A stretch of DNA of 64,000 nt from Lagopus muta (taxonomy: Eukaryota > Chordata > Aves > Galliformes > Phasianidae): positions 16,473,505 through 16,537,504 of the forward strand of contig NC_064434.1 of NCBI RefSeq assembly GCF_023343835.1, in the 5' to 3' direction. Position numbers and translations under genes: made by a program. The notes beneath the pieces are model-generated. The model worked only from the letters and a program-made list of their open reading frames with translations. It searched no databases and was not told the origin of the DNA. Positions 48,771 through 63,209 of the stretch are shown here, in pieces. How positions within the stretch are numbered: the first letter of the stretch is position 1; the number at the start of each line of letters is the position of its first letter.

Positions 48771-51700
48771 TTCTTTTGCTAAGAGTCTTATGCTTCTAGT
48801 CATTGTGCTTTTCCTGGTCATGGGCACTTGAGGACAGGGACTAAAAACTATTGCTCTCTTTCCAGATAGGTCAGTCCCTTCAATCCATTCTTGACAATAA
48901 CAGCACAGAAGAGTGCAGACTTAAAACAAAATTTTCTGTAGTGTGTCATGTTACTGCTGAAATTTAATGATATTCAGGACTAGGAGAAAAGAGCAGCTGC
49001 CCTCCAGGTGGTGTTCCATGAATGCTCCCCAGAACCCAGCAGGAAGCTGTATAAGTTCAATTCAGTGAAGTGAATTCAATCATTTGCCCCTTTGTAAATG
49101 GAGCATAAGCTAAAAGGAAAAAAAAAAAAAAAAAAAAGGCCTTTGAAAACTCTTAACACAACAACGACATGTACCTACAAACTCACAAACAAACTGTTTT
49201 GTTTTGTTTTGCTTCCATCATTTAAATTTCAGAAAAATTTAATAGAATCTCACTAGCAGCAGCAATTTCACATTAGGGAATTATGGAAGAAGTACAAGAA
49301 ATTCCCATAAATATCCAAGTCAATAATTAGTGATGAATAGAATGCTACAAGGTTCAGAAGTTCTCTTAGTAATGTCTTTTTATAAACATCAAACTAATAT
49401 TCCAAGGAATTACATTTTTGTGACAAACCTAATTAACATAGCATTATTAGATTAAGCATGCACACAAGTGTGGATTTTCAGTTCAGGTTATCATTATTCT
49501 ATTATAGACCTTACCTACAAATTGGAAGTACAGTAGTAAATCTCTTGAGCCATAGCTTCTTTTCGTACTAAATATTGTGCTATTGCATGAGATTCCCTGT
49601 TATCCTTCACAACCACCATGACAATTTACAGCTGAATTTATTAATACATTATTCAAAACAACAGGCAGCTGTCTCATGGAAGCAGCCTGCTTGGAGTGTT
49701 TACTAGATGTAAGTGAATGGCAGTATTTTTATCTCAAAATATTTTCACAGGTTTTAACTTCTCTTTGTAAGCATTGTGAAAACTGATGTTGTTTCTGCAA
49801 TTGGGTAAGCATTTGGCCCAATTTGCTTTTTATCTTAAACAGGTATGATATAAATTAGAAGGTGATAAAAGAGATTCTCTCTCCTTGTACAATTAAATAG
49901 CTAAAAACATAGCTTTGATTTGAAAATAGCAATCTGACAAGTGATTAATACATTATCTCTTGCGGTGCTCTGAGGGGAAATTTGTGCAGCTGAAATTTGG
50001 TGCACTGGAATCCCAGCATTCATTGTGCATTTTCTGTTAGGGATGTTTTAGAAAGGCTTTCCAATTCACCAAATGCCTGCGTGGAGAGGAAGAGCTTGGA
50101 TTAATCTGATACCAAATTAATGATCCAGTTTCACACTTGCCTTCAGGAAGGAAGAAGACCTGGTTTCATTTCATGAAGAATGTCATGACGCTCAAAGTCT
50201 CAAAACCCAACTCCAGTATTTTGAGTGGCACTGTGTTAACAAGGAAAACCACAAAATTTCCAGTTCAGTTCTCAAAACTGGGTTTACCTTATGGACTACT
50301 ACTCTGTAAAGCTCTACTTTTAGAAGGTCAATAATCAATTTATGCAACAATAAAATTTCTGACAAAGCCATAAAGGTCTACCAGGTTAATAATGGTTATC
50401 CCCACAGTACGGATACTAGAGTATGTATTTAACCAGTACATTTGCTTTCCTTTAAGAAATCAGTAGCCAACCTCTCCCACCTCCCCACCTCCTCCCCCCC
50501 CCCCCTTTTTTTCCCCCACAACACAATGACATTAATTTTGTTAGCCAAATGACTAGGCTCCAAATTCAAACTCTTGAGACTCCCATTGCCACCATCTTAA
50601 TCCAAGTGGCTTTTGCACAAGAACAGCAATGCTGCAGCTAAGAAAAATGTCAGAGGCAGGAATGGTTTCATTATTTCTCTTGCAATAATATTCACCAGAG
50701 ACTACAGTAATCTTACTCTACTCTAGTCATGTGTTGAATATCTATGAACATACACAATTTATTCATTTGTTTAAGGAATTTCTTTTTGCAAAGCAAAACT
50801 TCTGATTAGTGGGAATGCTATCGAGACTACAGTTGCTTTCTTAGTTGCTGAACCATAGTGTTTTCTTTACTTCTGATGCTGGGAAAAGAATCTTGTTTCT
50901 CAACATAATACTTCTGAGGCTGTGATAGAAATCACAAGTTTTCTAAATTAGATGGAAGATATAACTCCAATTTCTTAGTTAAGGAAGAATACATTAAGAA
51001 CAACTGTTTGAGCATTAAGATACAAACTGAGTACTCTAATACAAAATTCATGATCATTGCACCAAATACTCATCGTTTCTTAGAAGACGAAGAATATATA
51101 GCAAGGAATAAATATTTGATAGGCTCTGTACCTCTTTGCTTATGAAACTGTGAAGACATCGTAACTCCCGCTGAAAAAAGGCCGCAGTTCATTATCAACC
51201 CCAACTAAATTTTCCATCTTACGTGAGAATAATCACTTCTGTAGAGATCTGCCCAATATGAGCCTTCTGGAAGGGGAAGAAAGTAGGACAGCTAATTTAA
51301 GAAGAAATGTTGTCTGAATGCAATAGATGTGAACTGTGGCTTAATGTCTGTACAGCCCTATTAATTATTTCTATTAATTTTTCAGGAAAATAAAATGCTT
51401 TTGAGTGAAATATTTTTGCTTTTTTTTTTGTTTGATTGTTCCTCCTGTATGTTTTATCTAGGAAACTATGAACTCACAATAGCAATAGACCCTGACAGAG
51501 GTAAAACAAAGGAAGTCTCCTTTGAAAAGTTTTTCAAAACTTTGAAAAATAAAGATGAAAAGTACAATTGGTCAAGCAATGTTATCTCTAAATGAAAAAC
51601 AACAACAACAACAACAAAAACCAACAAAAACAGGATAACTGCAAGAATCAGATCAATTCAGCCTGGAAGCATTTCCTTTATCTGCAATGTTTTTGGTATT

Positions 51701-52228
51701 TGTTAATTTTATTTTATTTTGCTTGTATGGCATCCCTGACTGAACTGCAAGCAGCTCAGACTTTCCAGGATGCAACTAATCATTTTTTTCTGCTCCTTGA
51801 CTGCATGACCAAATTACAGTTAAACAACTGTGGGTAAAAGACACGCACACCTATATAATTACCAATGATTTTGTGAAGTAACTCCATGTTTTTAATTTGC
51901 TTTAATAGACCGTGCTTCACTTTCCTGATTTTCCTCTTCCATTAAATCTCTCACTCCTGTACACCCAGCACCAGTTCAGAATGGACACAGGATATACAGC
52001 CAGTGAGTGTGCAAAGCAAGGGATGGTTCTATCAACACCTCAACAGGAGCTCTCTGAAGCAGCATGCAGGGTTAAGCACGCCTCTTTCTTCTGACCTTAT
52101 GCACTGTGTGCTGGCTGGCTCAGTCTTATCAGCAATCAGAGTGCCTGACCCCACATCCTGCTGGGTCACAGGTATTTCCTTCCACATTGGACCTGAAACA
52201 CACTTCTAATTCTAGAAGTAAAACTACA

Positions 52229-52258
52229 TTCTTCTTCTTCTTCTTCTTCTTTCTTTTC
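52229..52258. repeat. (CTT)n trinucleotide repeat
   Basis: Seven CTT units followed by a T/C-rich end. Confidence 0.85.
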
Positions 52259-52470
52259 CTGGTTGATTGGAACAATGAAGTTAAATTGATACAGAGTTGT
52301 TTTGTTTTTCTATTTTTTTAATTCAGTTTACTGTTATTTGACAGTCTAAAGAGAATTATTTAGTCTATCCTATTTTCTTAGTTCTTATCGCAAATATCTG
52401 CCTGTTTTGCATTCTATTTATTAAAAGGTTGCATGAAGCCAAGTATATTTTACACTAAATAATAGTTCTG

Positions 52471-52504
52471 AATAATTGATGTATTAAAATAATTGATGTA
52501 TTAA
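52471..52504. repeat. Perfect 17-bp tandem duplication
   Basis: AATAATTGATGTATTAA occurs twice head to tail without mismatch. Confidence 0.95.
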
Positions 52505-55500
52505 AAACACATCACAAGAATCCAAACAGAGAAATGTCATATCATTGGTCTGAAAAAAGCTGATTTTCTAAGGATTTTTTTAAGTTCCTCTGCTGGTTTG
52601 TGAAGTGATGACTAAAGCTGCCTGCTTCTGCTGTTACAGTAGTGCTGAGGGTCAGCCTACAGACGTGTTTCACATGATTCTGTTTATCATTGCATCCTTT
52701 GTTGCATTTAGCAAACATAAAAAAGACATTAAATGACCTTTTAAGGGTCATCTTTTTTTCTCCCTATTTTATGAAATTTACAGTATTTTACAGAAATTTC
52801 CATTGTAGAAGCAAAAACTCAATGGTGAAAATTCATTTCTGTAATGATGAGAAGCAGGAGCTTAAGGAGGTGTGGGATTAGAGAAAACAGAGGCTAGGCT
52901 GCACAGAGAATGGTGGCTGCCATCTCTGGAGAACCTCCACCCTTGTGTGCTGTCCTCATGAGATCCTACTGCAATACATACAGTGACTAAGGGCTTTTTG
53001 ATCTGAAATCTAAGCAGGTATTACATGTCCTGATGAGATGAGGTCCCATAAGTACTTAATGTAGGTGCTGTAATGCCATACAAGTGGGTGTGATGGAGGG
53101 CTCAGACAAGGCTGAAGCTTTCTGTGTAGACAAATAAAGTGGTTGTGTCCTTCATGGTAGATGTTTCAGCTAATTTAGAACTGCAGATAAAAGTACACAA
53201 ATCCAGATATTCAAATATGTCCCTTTTAATAAGAGCATTTGGGTTTGAATTTTTAAGCATTACAGCACCAAATCTCTAAGTGTAGAGAATAATTACACTC
53301 CTGAGCCTCTCTTGCATGGAGGATAACATCCAATTACATCCTGTGCAGATCACTTCCAATTTTAACTCAGAAACAGAGTAGGCAAGCCCTATTTTCACCT
53401 ATGACAAGGGCAGAACCAAGTAGCTCCTAGTTTCAGTTGTAAGAATCTGTTCTGCTTTTTAAAACATGACAAAATTACTTAATGTATAAACAAAACAAGT
53501 ATCCAGTACTCAGTTTTCCTATTAGAAATATTAGTTAGAAAATCAAGAGTCTTTGCTTTAATTATAGAAAAGTTTCTTAAGATAATAAGATATATTATTT
53601 TTTGGTGGATAGAGAGACAGAAAGTTGTGCATTTACAAATAGACATTTTAAACATATCTGTGTCTATTCTCAGTTCAGGCATTTATATCCAAATTTAGCA
53701 GTTTTCTGAATGTCAGCTGAGTGGTATTTTTTTACACTCAGGTGTAAAAAATCCTGAAAAAGGCTTCATAACATGGAATTGTATAGAAAAATATATTTGT
53801 AGCAGCATCAGAAGATGCTGAAACAATGCACACTAGCCTTGAGGCTGTCCTCATGCTGATATGCCAATCATTTATACCAATTTTTATTGTGAGCCCTCTA
53901 CTGCAGTACAATGTGCAGTGTCTCTGCGACACACTCAACACACGTTTCTCACACATATATGTCTTCTTGTGAGTAGAGCTCTGTAATTGAAAACTTTTTA
54001 TCAGCTACAGAGTAAAAGACATTAAGGGTGGGAGGGAAGGGATTTAGGTACACAGCTCTTGTTGATAATGAGAGCTTCACTGTTACTAACTGTTTACTAA
54101 AGATAAGAACAAAATATATTTGTGGCATGAACTTCAGATAATATTTTACCCGTTCTTTGACCAAGTAAGCAAAACAAACATTTCATTCTATCAATTTCAG
54201 TAGTGAACTCAGCAGTAATTTGCAAAGAGAGAGAAAGAAAGGGGGAAAAAAAGAGTAACCTTGACTCTGCTTATCCTATACTAAATGGTGCTATTTAGAA
54301 AAGGGCTAAGAGCAGGGGCAGGGCAGAACCACACTTCCTCTGGGAATATTTGGAAAAGACTGCACAAACTGCTTGTGCTGACAGAGATTGCTTCTCTTTG
54401 TCCACTTGACATAGTTTGGGCTAATGGGAAAAGGGTCCAAGTACTTCTCATCTCTGTCCTTTTCCTTGCCCATTCTCTTTCTGAGTGTGTTTTCTTGGAG
54501 GTGACTCTTCTCTTTGCTAATCTGGGCCCTCAAAAGCTTTATTTCTTCTATGCTTCCATGATAAACATTCACCATACATACAAAATGTGATTTATCCCAC
54601 CAGTCTAGATATTGCCTAAATACAGTCATTTAACAGACATTGCAGATTCCGATCAGAGTGTTTTCCAAGAGTCCACAGGGAGCTGTAATGCTCTGGTGTC
54701 ACAGGTACTCTCAATTGTGCTTGAATTTCAGGAGTGAGAGCCTTTCCCTATGAATAAAGGACTGACTCATCTTTGTCCTGATGCCAGCTGTGCATGATGG
54801 CACTCACTCATAGAGCACTAGAGTACCTGCTTGCTGATTCACTCATAGGATGGGCTTGAGGGCACAGCAGGGGATCCCTTGGCAATGAGGACCCTTCATC
54901 CAAGGTCTGTCAAGAGTCAGAAAGGGGAGAGGCCTCGCTGAAGTCCATCTTCTTGCATAGGCCTCATGGTGACCTCTGAAGTCAGTTTGTCTGCCCTGCT
55001 GCCATAGGAACAGGAGTATTCTTCTATCTCTGCATCTAAGGGGAAAATGTCTTTTATTTTGTCTAGTGGCAGAATCAGAGTTACAAATAATTCTCATCCT
55101 AAGTGTAGTTCAGTTGCCACAGTTGTTCATTAGAAATGTGATTTCCTTTGGAAACAAACTGTGATGAATTTATAATGTGCCCCTTTAAGTCTCTGGAGAG
55201 CCTTCTCTCCATATCAGCTGTGGAGGGTCTTCATCTGCATCCGGCTGAAAGAGCAGTCAGGGCCAGGGCTAGGCAGACTTGTTTGCTCAGGCATCTACCT
55301 GATTACTCACATGACAGTGATAAGGAGTGTATTTGTTGGCAAACAGGTGTAACTCATCAATAACGGTAGCAGGAGGTCATTCGATGACATACTTGGACAC
55401 ACCAAGGGTTTGTTTGGTTTTTAGAGTGCTCATCTGTCAGGGGAAGGGCAGTTAAAGATGCACAGTGCATAAATCAGGGGAAGGCTACTTAGCACATCCA

Positions 55501-58500
55501 AAACCTGCTATATGCTTTTCTGTTCTGTATCGGCTGAAACAGTTACCATCCAAATATGTTCCTCTCATTCTGGAAGTGGGATTGGCTGGCTCTTGTTGAG
55601 TGATGCCACCACGAGCAAGCAGCATTGAGGAGCCAAGGTCACTGCCATGGTTCTCTGGAGGTGGCCAGTGCTTCAGTTGCTCAACTCTGAATTTGTATTT
55701 TCTCACTGTTTTCTATGGGCAAAAAAATTAGGCTATTCTTCTCCATAACGTATTGAAACAGCGAAATCTTTATGGTCTAATCAGCTATTCCAGCACTATG
55801 GCTCTGCAGTAGTATGCATTGGAGCTAATATGCTTTAACAAACTCTCTAGACCTCTATACCCTTTTCAGATAAGTTATATTTGGTCTGCATTCAGAATGC
55901 TGATATGATTGCAAAGGAGTAGGCAAAACTTACTTCACAGGGCTGATGGAAGGTATCAGATTTTTCCTTATTGTGGTATAAAATCTCACTCATTTTCATT
56001 CCATGGCATAAGGAGTTATGGCTTTGGCTACGTCTGAAATTTTTCTCATACGTACTGGCAGTTGAGTCCCACCCTGATTGTGTAGGCAGCTGCATATTTA
56101 GGATGCTCTGTCTGTTACATACCATTGCATATCCCCAGTTCCACATCAAGTTTACACAAAACTTGTAAGATCCAGAAGTACCCTATGGAGGCTAAACCTA
56201 GTGCTAGCATTTGGAGATAGAAAGACATCACAATTGTAATATTTGTTTTAATCTTCCCTCTATTTTTTTAACAATAAAAAAAACGAGCCCTTTAAATTGA
56301 GTGCTAAAATATCTTCTCATTTTGTTTTATCACTGCATTACTCTCTTTCTGTATGAATGTTTATTTTTGTAGATTTGTGAGGAAGACAATGAGATACCAG
56401 CACTTTTTCATTTACAACATACAGATGTGTATGTTTTCATACATGCATATACTTAAAGGCCATGAAAGCATCTTGATATCAGCACTGTTTAAAAATAAAA
56501 AATGAAACAAACAGAAATAATTAAGTAATTGAATAGGGCATCTGATAGCAAGACAAGAGGAAAGAAAAGGAAAACAAAAAGCACCAAGTCACATTTTTGG
56601 CTAGTAGCTATTTTTAGCATTTTCCACTATGCTTTGTTATGTCAATTATTCTACAGTGGAGATCAGAATATCTTATCTTACTGTGTGATTCACCTGGAAG
56701 AGTGGATGTAAATGAAATTTAAGGATGAGGAGTGGATCAGGATACAATGTGGATCAAGATATAGGCTCATTTTAGTATCTCTTCCTTTCCCTCCCCTCTT
56801 CTGCACTTCTAGATAAATGTAACCCTAATATACCTAAACATATTAAATCTGCAAAGAAGACATTACTCGGTAGATGTAAATTGAAATAGCTTATGATGCC
56901 ATTACAAAACCTTGAAGCAAATCCTTAAATGTTTGTGTTATCTCCCTACAAGGAAATCTTTTCACTTAAATCATTCCTTTGTAAAATTCTCTTTTTGAAA
57001 GTAGCTGTCATACTTTCTCTTCAAAGTTTAAATTCTTGGAGAAAAAGATTTGACTGATTTTCATTTGTATCTTTCAAGCTTTTGACTATGTATTTAAGAA
57101 ATCCTTTGCAGAGCATGTGGTTATTTTGTTATAAAGACACCTACATATATATATATACCGAGAGAGAGGGAAATGGAGATAGCATCAGTAAATGCTCCTG
57201 TTTTGATCTGTTTGTCAAGAAAATCATATTCTTTTCTTATTTGTAAAGTCCATAATTATGGGTAGAATTATTAACAGAGCTACAGTAAACAATTCACCGT
57301 CAATTCAAACCATGGTAAGCCAGCATCTCTTCTATTTTCCAGCTGGAGAGAGGTGACGAACTCACTGCCATTCATTCACTGGGGGTGGAAGGGAACACAA
57401 AATCCAGAACTGCCTGCACTGGTACATATATTTGGCAGTGGTATTTTAGCTGAGTGGGACCTGGAGCCGGGAAAAGGAAAGGTAGAGCAAAACTAGTGTG
57501 TTAAGGTACTTTGCATTTTCTTCATTTCTGCCATTGGATTTTGCCACTAAGTTTTATAATTTAATTTTCCTAAGTGTATGACCTTGAAGAGATTTCTTTC
57601 TTTTATCTTGTTTTGAAAAAATACTGTTTTTGTTTTTGTTTTCTCACAATCCTACTGATTACCTGCATTTAATAATTGGCACTATGCTTTTAATCTGAAA
57701 GCATATTGTACATACATTAAGCAGAGCAATTAGCATACTTTTGACAGCCACTTGCCTTCCCTTGTTCAGTCCTTGCATATGCATGCTTGTGCACCTTGCA
57801 GCAACAGAAGGTTTGTCAGAAAGAGATGTTATGAAGCCAGAAAATTAAAAGCAAGGATGAAGGAAGGGAAAAAAAGAGAAACGGGACTCCACAAACAAAA
57901 ACAGAAACAAAGAAATAAACAAAAAGCAAAAAGAATTGCAGTGTAGATATTCAGATATGTCATCTGAACTACAAAAGGGAAACTGCCTGGAATTATTGCA
58001 ATTGTTTTATTCTTTTGCTTGGAGAAAGCTCACAGAGAAAAAAACAGCAGGTTTCACATCACATTGCTCTAAAGTGCAGTTCAAATTCTCTTCAATTCTC
58101 CGTCTGTTGTGGAGCTGTAATTGCTATAACTAGAAAATGACCTGGCTTAGCGCAAGCATCCTGGTTGCTATCTGCACAGTCTCTGTGAGCTCCTTTTTAG
58201 AAAGGGGAGATGCCATGATTGCCTCCAGACCTAAACAAACTGCAAGGATGTTACTGCCACATTCATGGAACTCAACAATACCACACTTAAGGAGAAAACC
58301 TCATAACATCACATTTCTGTGTTTGCTTCAGAAGTCAGTTCTGGTGTCTCTCAGTCAGCTGTGTATCAAGAGTGTGCTATCATCTTCTTTGTTTAGCAAA
58401 TATAATAGCTGGAATAGACTTCTTTATTTACAACGTGCAGGGATTAAATTTTTCTTTCTCTTGAGACCTAATTTAAAGATCTGTTTTCTTTCCTCAGTTC

Positions 58501-60206
58501 TCCATATATTCATGTTTTGAACAGGAAATTGAAGAACGATTATGTTAACGCATTAAATTCCTAATCTTGAATTAAAATCTCCTCATTGCAGCTTTGCTCA
58601 TGTACTACCAATGGAAGACTAAAGGCAGGGAATGATTTCAAGGTTTGTATTCTGCTGTTGCTGTGATGAAAAACACCACAGAGGTAATTCACTCAGTCCC
58701 ACCTTGCTAACGCAATACTCACAGGCAGCTGATCACTCCCTGCGGATGCTGTTTACTTTTCCTTGGATAGGATAGATATGAGATAAAAACAAGAGAAAAC
58801 ACAGGTTAAAACTGTAATTCCCCTGACTCCTTCCACTACAAGTCATTATTTGCTGACTAGAACTTATTTTTGCTAATGGATTTTCTGCTTGAAGAAGATG
58901 CCATCTTGACAGATTTGGTGACTGACATCTTTCCCAAAGAGATAGTGTGCTGATAACCAGAGTGCATGTTTCCTCCCTCTCCGGCTAGTATGTGTCAACT
59001 GTGCTCTACAAGGGCTCTCTCAGGAGCCTCTCCTAGTTAAAGGTAAAATTCACTGTTGTGCAAAGAGGATCCATGCATCAAAACTAGAATTAAGTGATGA
59101 CTAAGAATTCTATGAGAGATAAAACTTCACCTTTGGTCAATATCATCCACTGAAGCCATCATCAGAGGTGGCATATGGTGCCACTGCTATTTTTTTTTTT
59201 TTTTTGAGATGTGGGTTTAAATCCAGAAACACTGCTCCAAAGCTCTTTTGCAACAGCTACATTGATAAATACAAAAAATAATCATGGAAAAGATTATGAA
59301 ACAGATTTGGAAGACTAGTTTGAAACTTTTTATTGATGGTCCCACACTGTAGAAAAAAATACAATATGATTTAGAAAGCCAGTCTATTTTCCTTCTTCCA
59401 CAGGTGAAACGGAAATGTGTTTTAGTGATGAAAGAAACCTAACTTTTCAGTTTTCAAAATTCTAGTATCTACAGGGAAGGTTTTCATTTCTAGAAGGTTA
59501 TAGTCCAGAAAATCTTAGAAAACAGCAGTAAGAGTCACCCACAATGTACTCTGCAATCACCGGTGTGACTGATGACAGTTGCACTTCTGCATTAAAGTGG
59601 TTCTTCAAGAGAAGTTGATGAATTCTAGTTGATACTGGCCCTTTTCTCTCCCTACCTTATTGCTGTCACATTTTTGGGAATGTTTTAGGGAAGAAATAAA
59701 CATATTTTATGGTGTATACAGTAAGTAAGAAATATAATTTATCAAGAAAGATATATGCTTTTGTAAATTGCAATTAGCTAGAAAAGATGTGGTGGAGAAC
59801 AGCATAGTAACTGCTAATGTGTGCTGTATTTGCATCTTTAGTCCAGTGACTTTTAAGTGACATTCTAATAGTTTATCCCTGCATTTATCTTTAGAGATAA
59901 GTTGTATTTATTAGAATCACTTCATGCCAAACTAGATCCAAGGATAGAAAACATTAGCTACATAACAGTATATAGAATCAAAGCCAAGTATTTTAAAGAA
60001 ATAAAGAAAAAAAAAATGACATAAAATTGAAACTTCAGGAGGAATTTACAGAAGCAGAATATAATTACATAAATTGGAACCTGGCCAAAATATTGGCATT
60101 AACACCAACTCTTGTGAAATGTCATGAAATACTGAATAACAAGTTGCTAGCCCAAGGGAAGTGATACCAGGATGAGCTCTTGAATTTACATTTAATTTAA
60201 ATTGTA

Positions 60207-60207
60207 A

Positions 60208-60232
<25 letters not shown>
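60207..60232. repeat. (AT)13 dinucleotide microsatellite
   Basis: Uninterrupted TA/AT run, continued by GTATATATAC. Confidence 0.9.
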
Positions 60233-60243
<11 letters not shown>

Positions 60244-62008
60244 GAAAGTATACCTTGATTATTTTTGGTATAATATATGGAACTCATTCCTGCTGTCTCT
60301 GAACTTGTATATGCAAGGCTGCATACTGGGATAGCTCTAGCAGAATTAAATAATTTTCAGGAGTTACTTCAAAATACTTCCTTTCATGGTATTTTAGAAC
60401 ACTGTAATTTAGAATTATTTTATTCTGGATAGACAAATATCTTAAAAAATTCTACTGCAAAATCCCATTTCTCCACTGAAGAATCCACATCTGTGTGCAG
60501 CTCAGACTGCCTTATATGTAAGAGTGGAAGCCACTGAGGGTTGTTTGGGCAGTGTGTATTGGCTGATAAAGACAAAAGTGCACTCAACTGTCAGCATTCA
60601 AGGAAAACATTTAGCTCCATCTTCTTCCTGCTGTTGTTAAGACTCAAGACCTCTGCCATCCTGTTTTTTATACAGAATCTTGATCCCTTGTCTTACTTAC
60701 CATGACAGTCACTTTAGATGCTTCAGATATATTCTGCACTAGAATGATATTGCTTTACTTGGGTATTTGAAAAATATATACATTGTTAGAGTTTTCACTT
60801 TTGAAACACCCTGGAGCTTCTAGTAGCCACAAGAAACCAGGATCTCATTTTTATATCTCGTGTAGATGACAGCTCCAGGAACAAACTGACTCTTACTATG
60901 ATGCTACAAATTGGCTTAGAAAACTTGACTCAACTTCTTGAAGTCCTGACACATCATTCTCACATGCTGGAGAGGTTTAAAATAATTGTTTTAATGCAGT
61001 TTTAAATTATACATAAAAATAAAATAAAAGCTGTTTTATGACTTTCATTTAGTAATGTGGATCTCTTGGTCCACAAAGGCCTGAAAGCCCTAAATATTTT
61101 CAAAGAAAAAAATTGTGTGAAATGGACAAAAAATAAAAAATAAAATAAAAAAAAATCTCTCAGCAGTGTGGGAAACAAGTAGTGAATATTTAGCTCAGAT
61201 CTTAAAAGAAAAATCTTAACATACACTAATCTGAATATAGTCTCTTGATGGAATTAATTAAACTTGTCATCTCATAATTGAGTATCACAGAATATCTAAG
61301 AGTATGCTATCAAGAACAGTCATTCATTGGAAAGGAATGAATTTCGTAAGGTAAGAAAATAATACTCAGTAGAAAGTGCTCGACTTCTGAGAATTATCTT
61401 AAATTACTGTTATGTTTTTATAGAGTCCTTATAAAAATTTTACCTAAATAGTCACACAGAACTTTTAATAGTCAGTAAAAAGAAACAAATTCTTCTGGGA
61501 TACTTTTTTTTTACCCTAAAGTTTTTATTCTAAAGTAAACAGAAATTAAGTACATTATATGATTTGTGTCCAGTAAGCTCTTGCTTGATTGCAAAAATCA
61601 TCACTTAAATATCATCAACCACAGGTAAAATTCACTGTAAACAGTAATGTTAGTCAGGAGAATTTTCACTTGTGCCTATTAGCTTTGTAGGTGGATGGGA
61701 GGTAGGAAATTCTACCCCTTCTGTGTTACCTCCAAAGCAGACAGGCAAAAGTGGAATTCAAACATTCATCTTCCTACCAAGATGAGGATGGACATGGCAC
61801 CATCTCACTAACTACAAAACCTGCCTGAGCTCCTAGCTTCATATTGCAGAAGGAATGTTGTTATTTGTTCAACCCACACAAGATTGAAATTCAGAGTGAG
61901 CTTTTCCTCCTGCTGTCCCTAAAGATAAGATGATACATTTAAAAACTAACTCATCTCCATGTATGCTACATGTATAAACAAAAAACAAGTTCAATATGAA
62001 CAACATGC

Positions 62009-62062
62009 AAGGGCTGCTCAGAAAGTAATGCCTCCTGTTTTATTATATTGGCCCATGATGTG
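62009..62062 (+). mobile_element. mariner (Galluhop-type) terminal fragment
   Basis: GGGCTGCTCAGAAAGTAATG, then CCTCCTGTTT and ATTGGCCCATGATGTGA, is the left terminal repeat and adjacent bases of the same mariner family as the 22-kb element. It is closer to the family sequence than that copy is. No matching right end is seen nearby, so only a stub remains. Confidence 0.75.
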
Positions 62063-62820
62063 AGCTCTATTAAGGCTGCACCTTGAGAGAATCTAACCAC
62101 AGTTTAACAAAATATAGTTGAATACAGTTCTTCAATGACAATCTTAGAGTAATACACGAAATTAAAAAAAAAAAAAAAAAAAAAAGGAAACTTTATATGA
62201 GAATATAAACCCTTTTTGATTTAAAATAACTTGTGTAAGGGAGCTAAGTTCACTATGAAAGTACTGACTTACAGTAGTTTGTTTTTATGCACTATTTTGC
62301 AGAAGAGATTGCAGTGTTGCTGGTTTGAGGCAAGATGGGAAAAAGACACGTACAAACAGGGAAGCCACAACCATCTTCTTTGTTTTGGGTAGGTGTTCAG
62401 AAAAGCTGGTCTCTTAATTGACTTCATACTTCATTGGGATGGTATTGCATTAGTGGAAAAATGCTTGGGAGATGTTCACACAAGGTGATCGTCTGCAGAA
62501 TGGAAAACTACTGTAGGATTAATCTAAAAACAACAACACAGATTTGTATGTTTTAAGTTAATTATCTACTAAATGCCCATCTTAGTCTGGTTATTAGGGG
62601 CATTCACAGCATAATTGCAATCTTGATTGATTCACTATTTTCCTGTTTGCAGGTCGCAGTGAGCACCAACACATTTTTATAATCATCATCTACAATTGGC
62701 GTAGTGAATGGGATTTTGAGTGTGACTTCTGCGTTTGTCTGCTGCAGTTGTCTATTTTCATACACCTATTCATGGAGTATAGTTACTGTGAAAAGCAAGA
62801 AAATATAATTAGTGCTATTT

Positions 62821-62882
62821 TCACTGATGGAAAGGAGAAATGGCCTTATTACTAAAAGGCCAAGTACACTTATCTTCCAGGT
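62821..62882. repeat. 62-bp direct repeat, copy 1
   Basis: Matches 63,148-63,209 at 61 of 62 bases by eye. It contains GGCCTT...AAGGCC, a 6-bp inverted repeat around an 8-base loop. Confidence 0.92.
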
Positions 62883-63147
62883 GGAAAACATTCCGCATTT
62901 TAAAAGGCAGATTATTTTAAGCACAGGTTTTCATACTGACCTTCCACACTGTGTATATATGCACCAGTGTGTTTGCCTGTTGGTTTGAGATGTTTTTAAG
63001 TTCAATTTTTTATATAATTACCCCAGAAGTTTTCAGTTTGTCTTGCTCATTCCTTGTTTTATAATTATTACAGTTTGGTAATTATTTTGAAAGCAAGTGC
63101 TTCAAGAAAGAGGTGCAGAAATCCTAGTAGCTAATCTTCTTTGGAAA

Positions 63148-63209
63148 TCACTGACGGAAAGGAGAAATGGCCTTATTACTAAAAGGCCAAGTACACTTAT
63201 CTTCCAGGT
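63148..63209. repeat. 62-bp direct repeat, copy 2
   Basis: Near-identical to the copy 327 bases upstream; the only difference seen is C for T at the eighth base. The DNA between the copies is not duplicated. Confidence 0.92.

Larger units (their letters stand above)
46376..62008. other. Gene-poor intergenic DNA, far upstream of SOX11
   Basis: Besides the repeats listed, it contains a 20-base poly(A) at 49,118-49,137, a C-run at about 50,497-50,513, (AAC)n near 51,600 and a T-run near 59,190. Open frames are 127 codons or fewer, with no recognised domain. No gene or structural RNA was found by eye. Confidence 0.65.

Noticed and set aside
54306-54629. 107-codon minus-strand frame rich in Lys/Glu
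   Set aside because: The reading resembles a short coiled-coil but has no homologue I recognise. It overlaps a similar-length plus-strand frame and has no supporting context.
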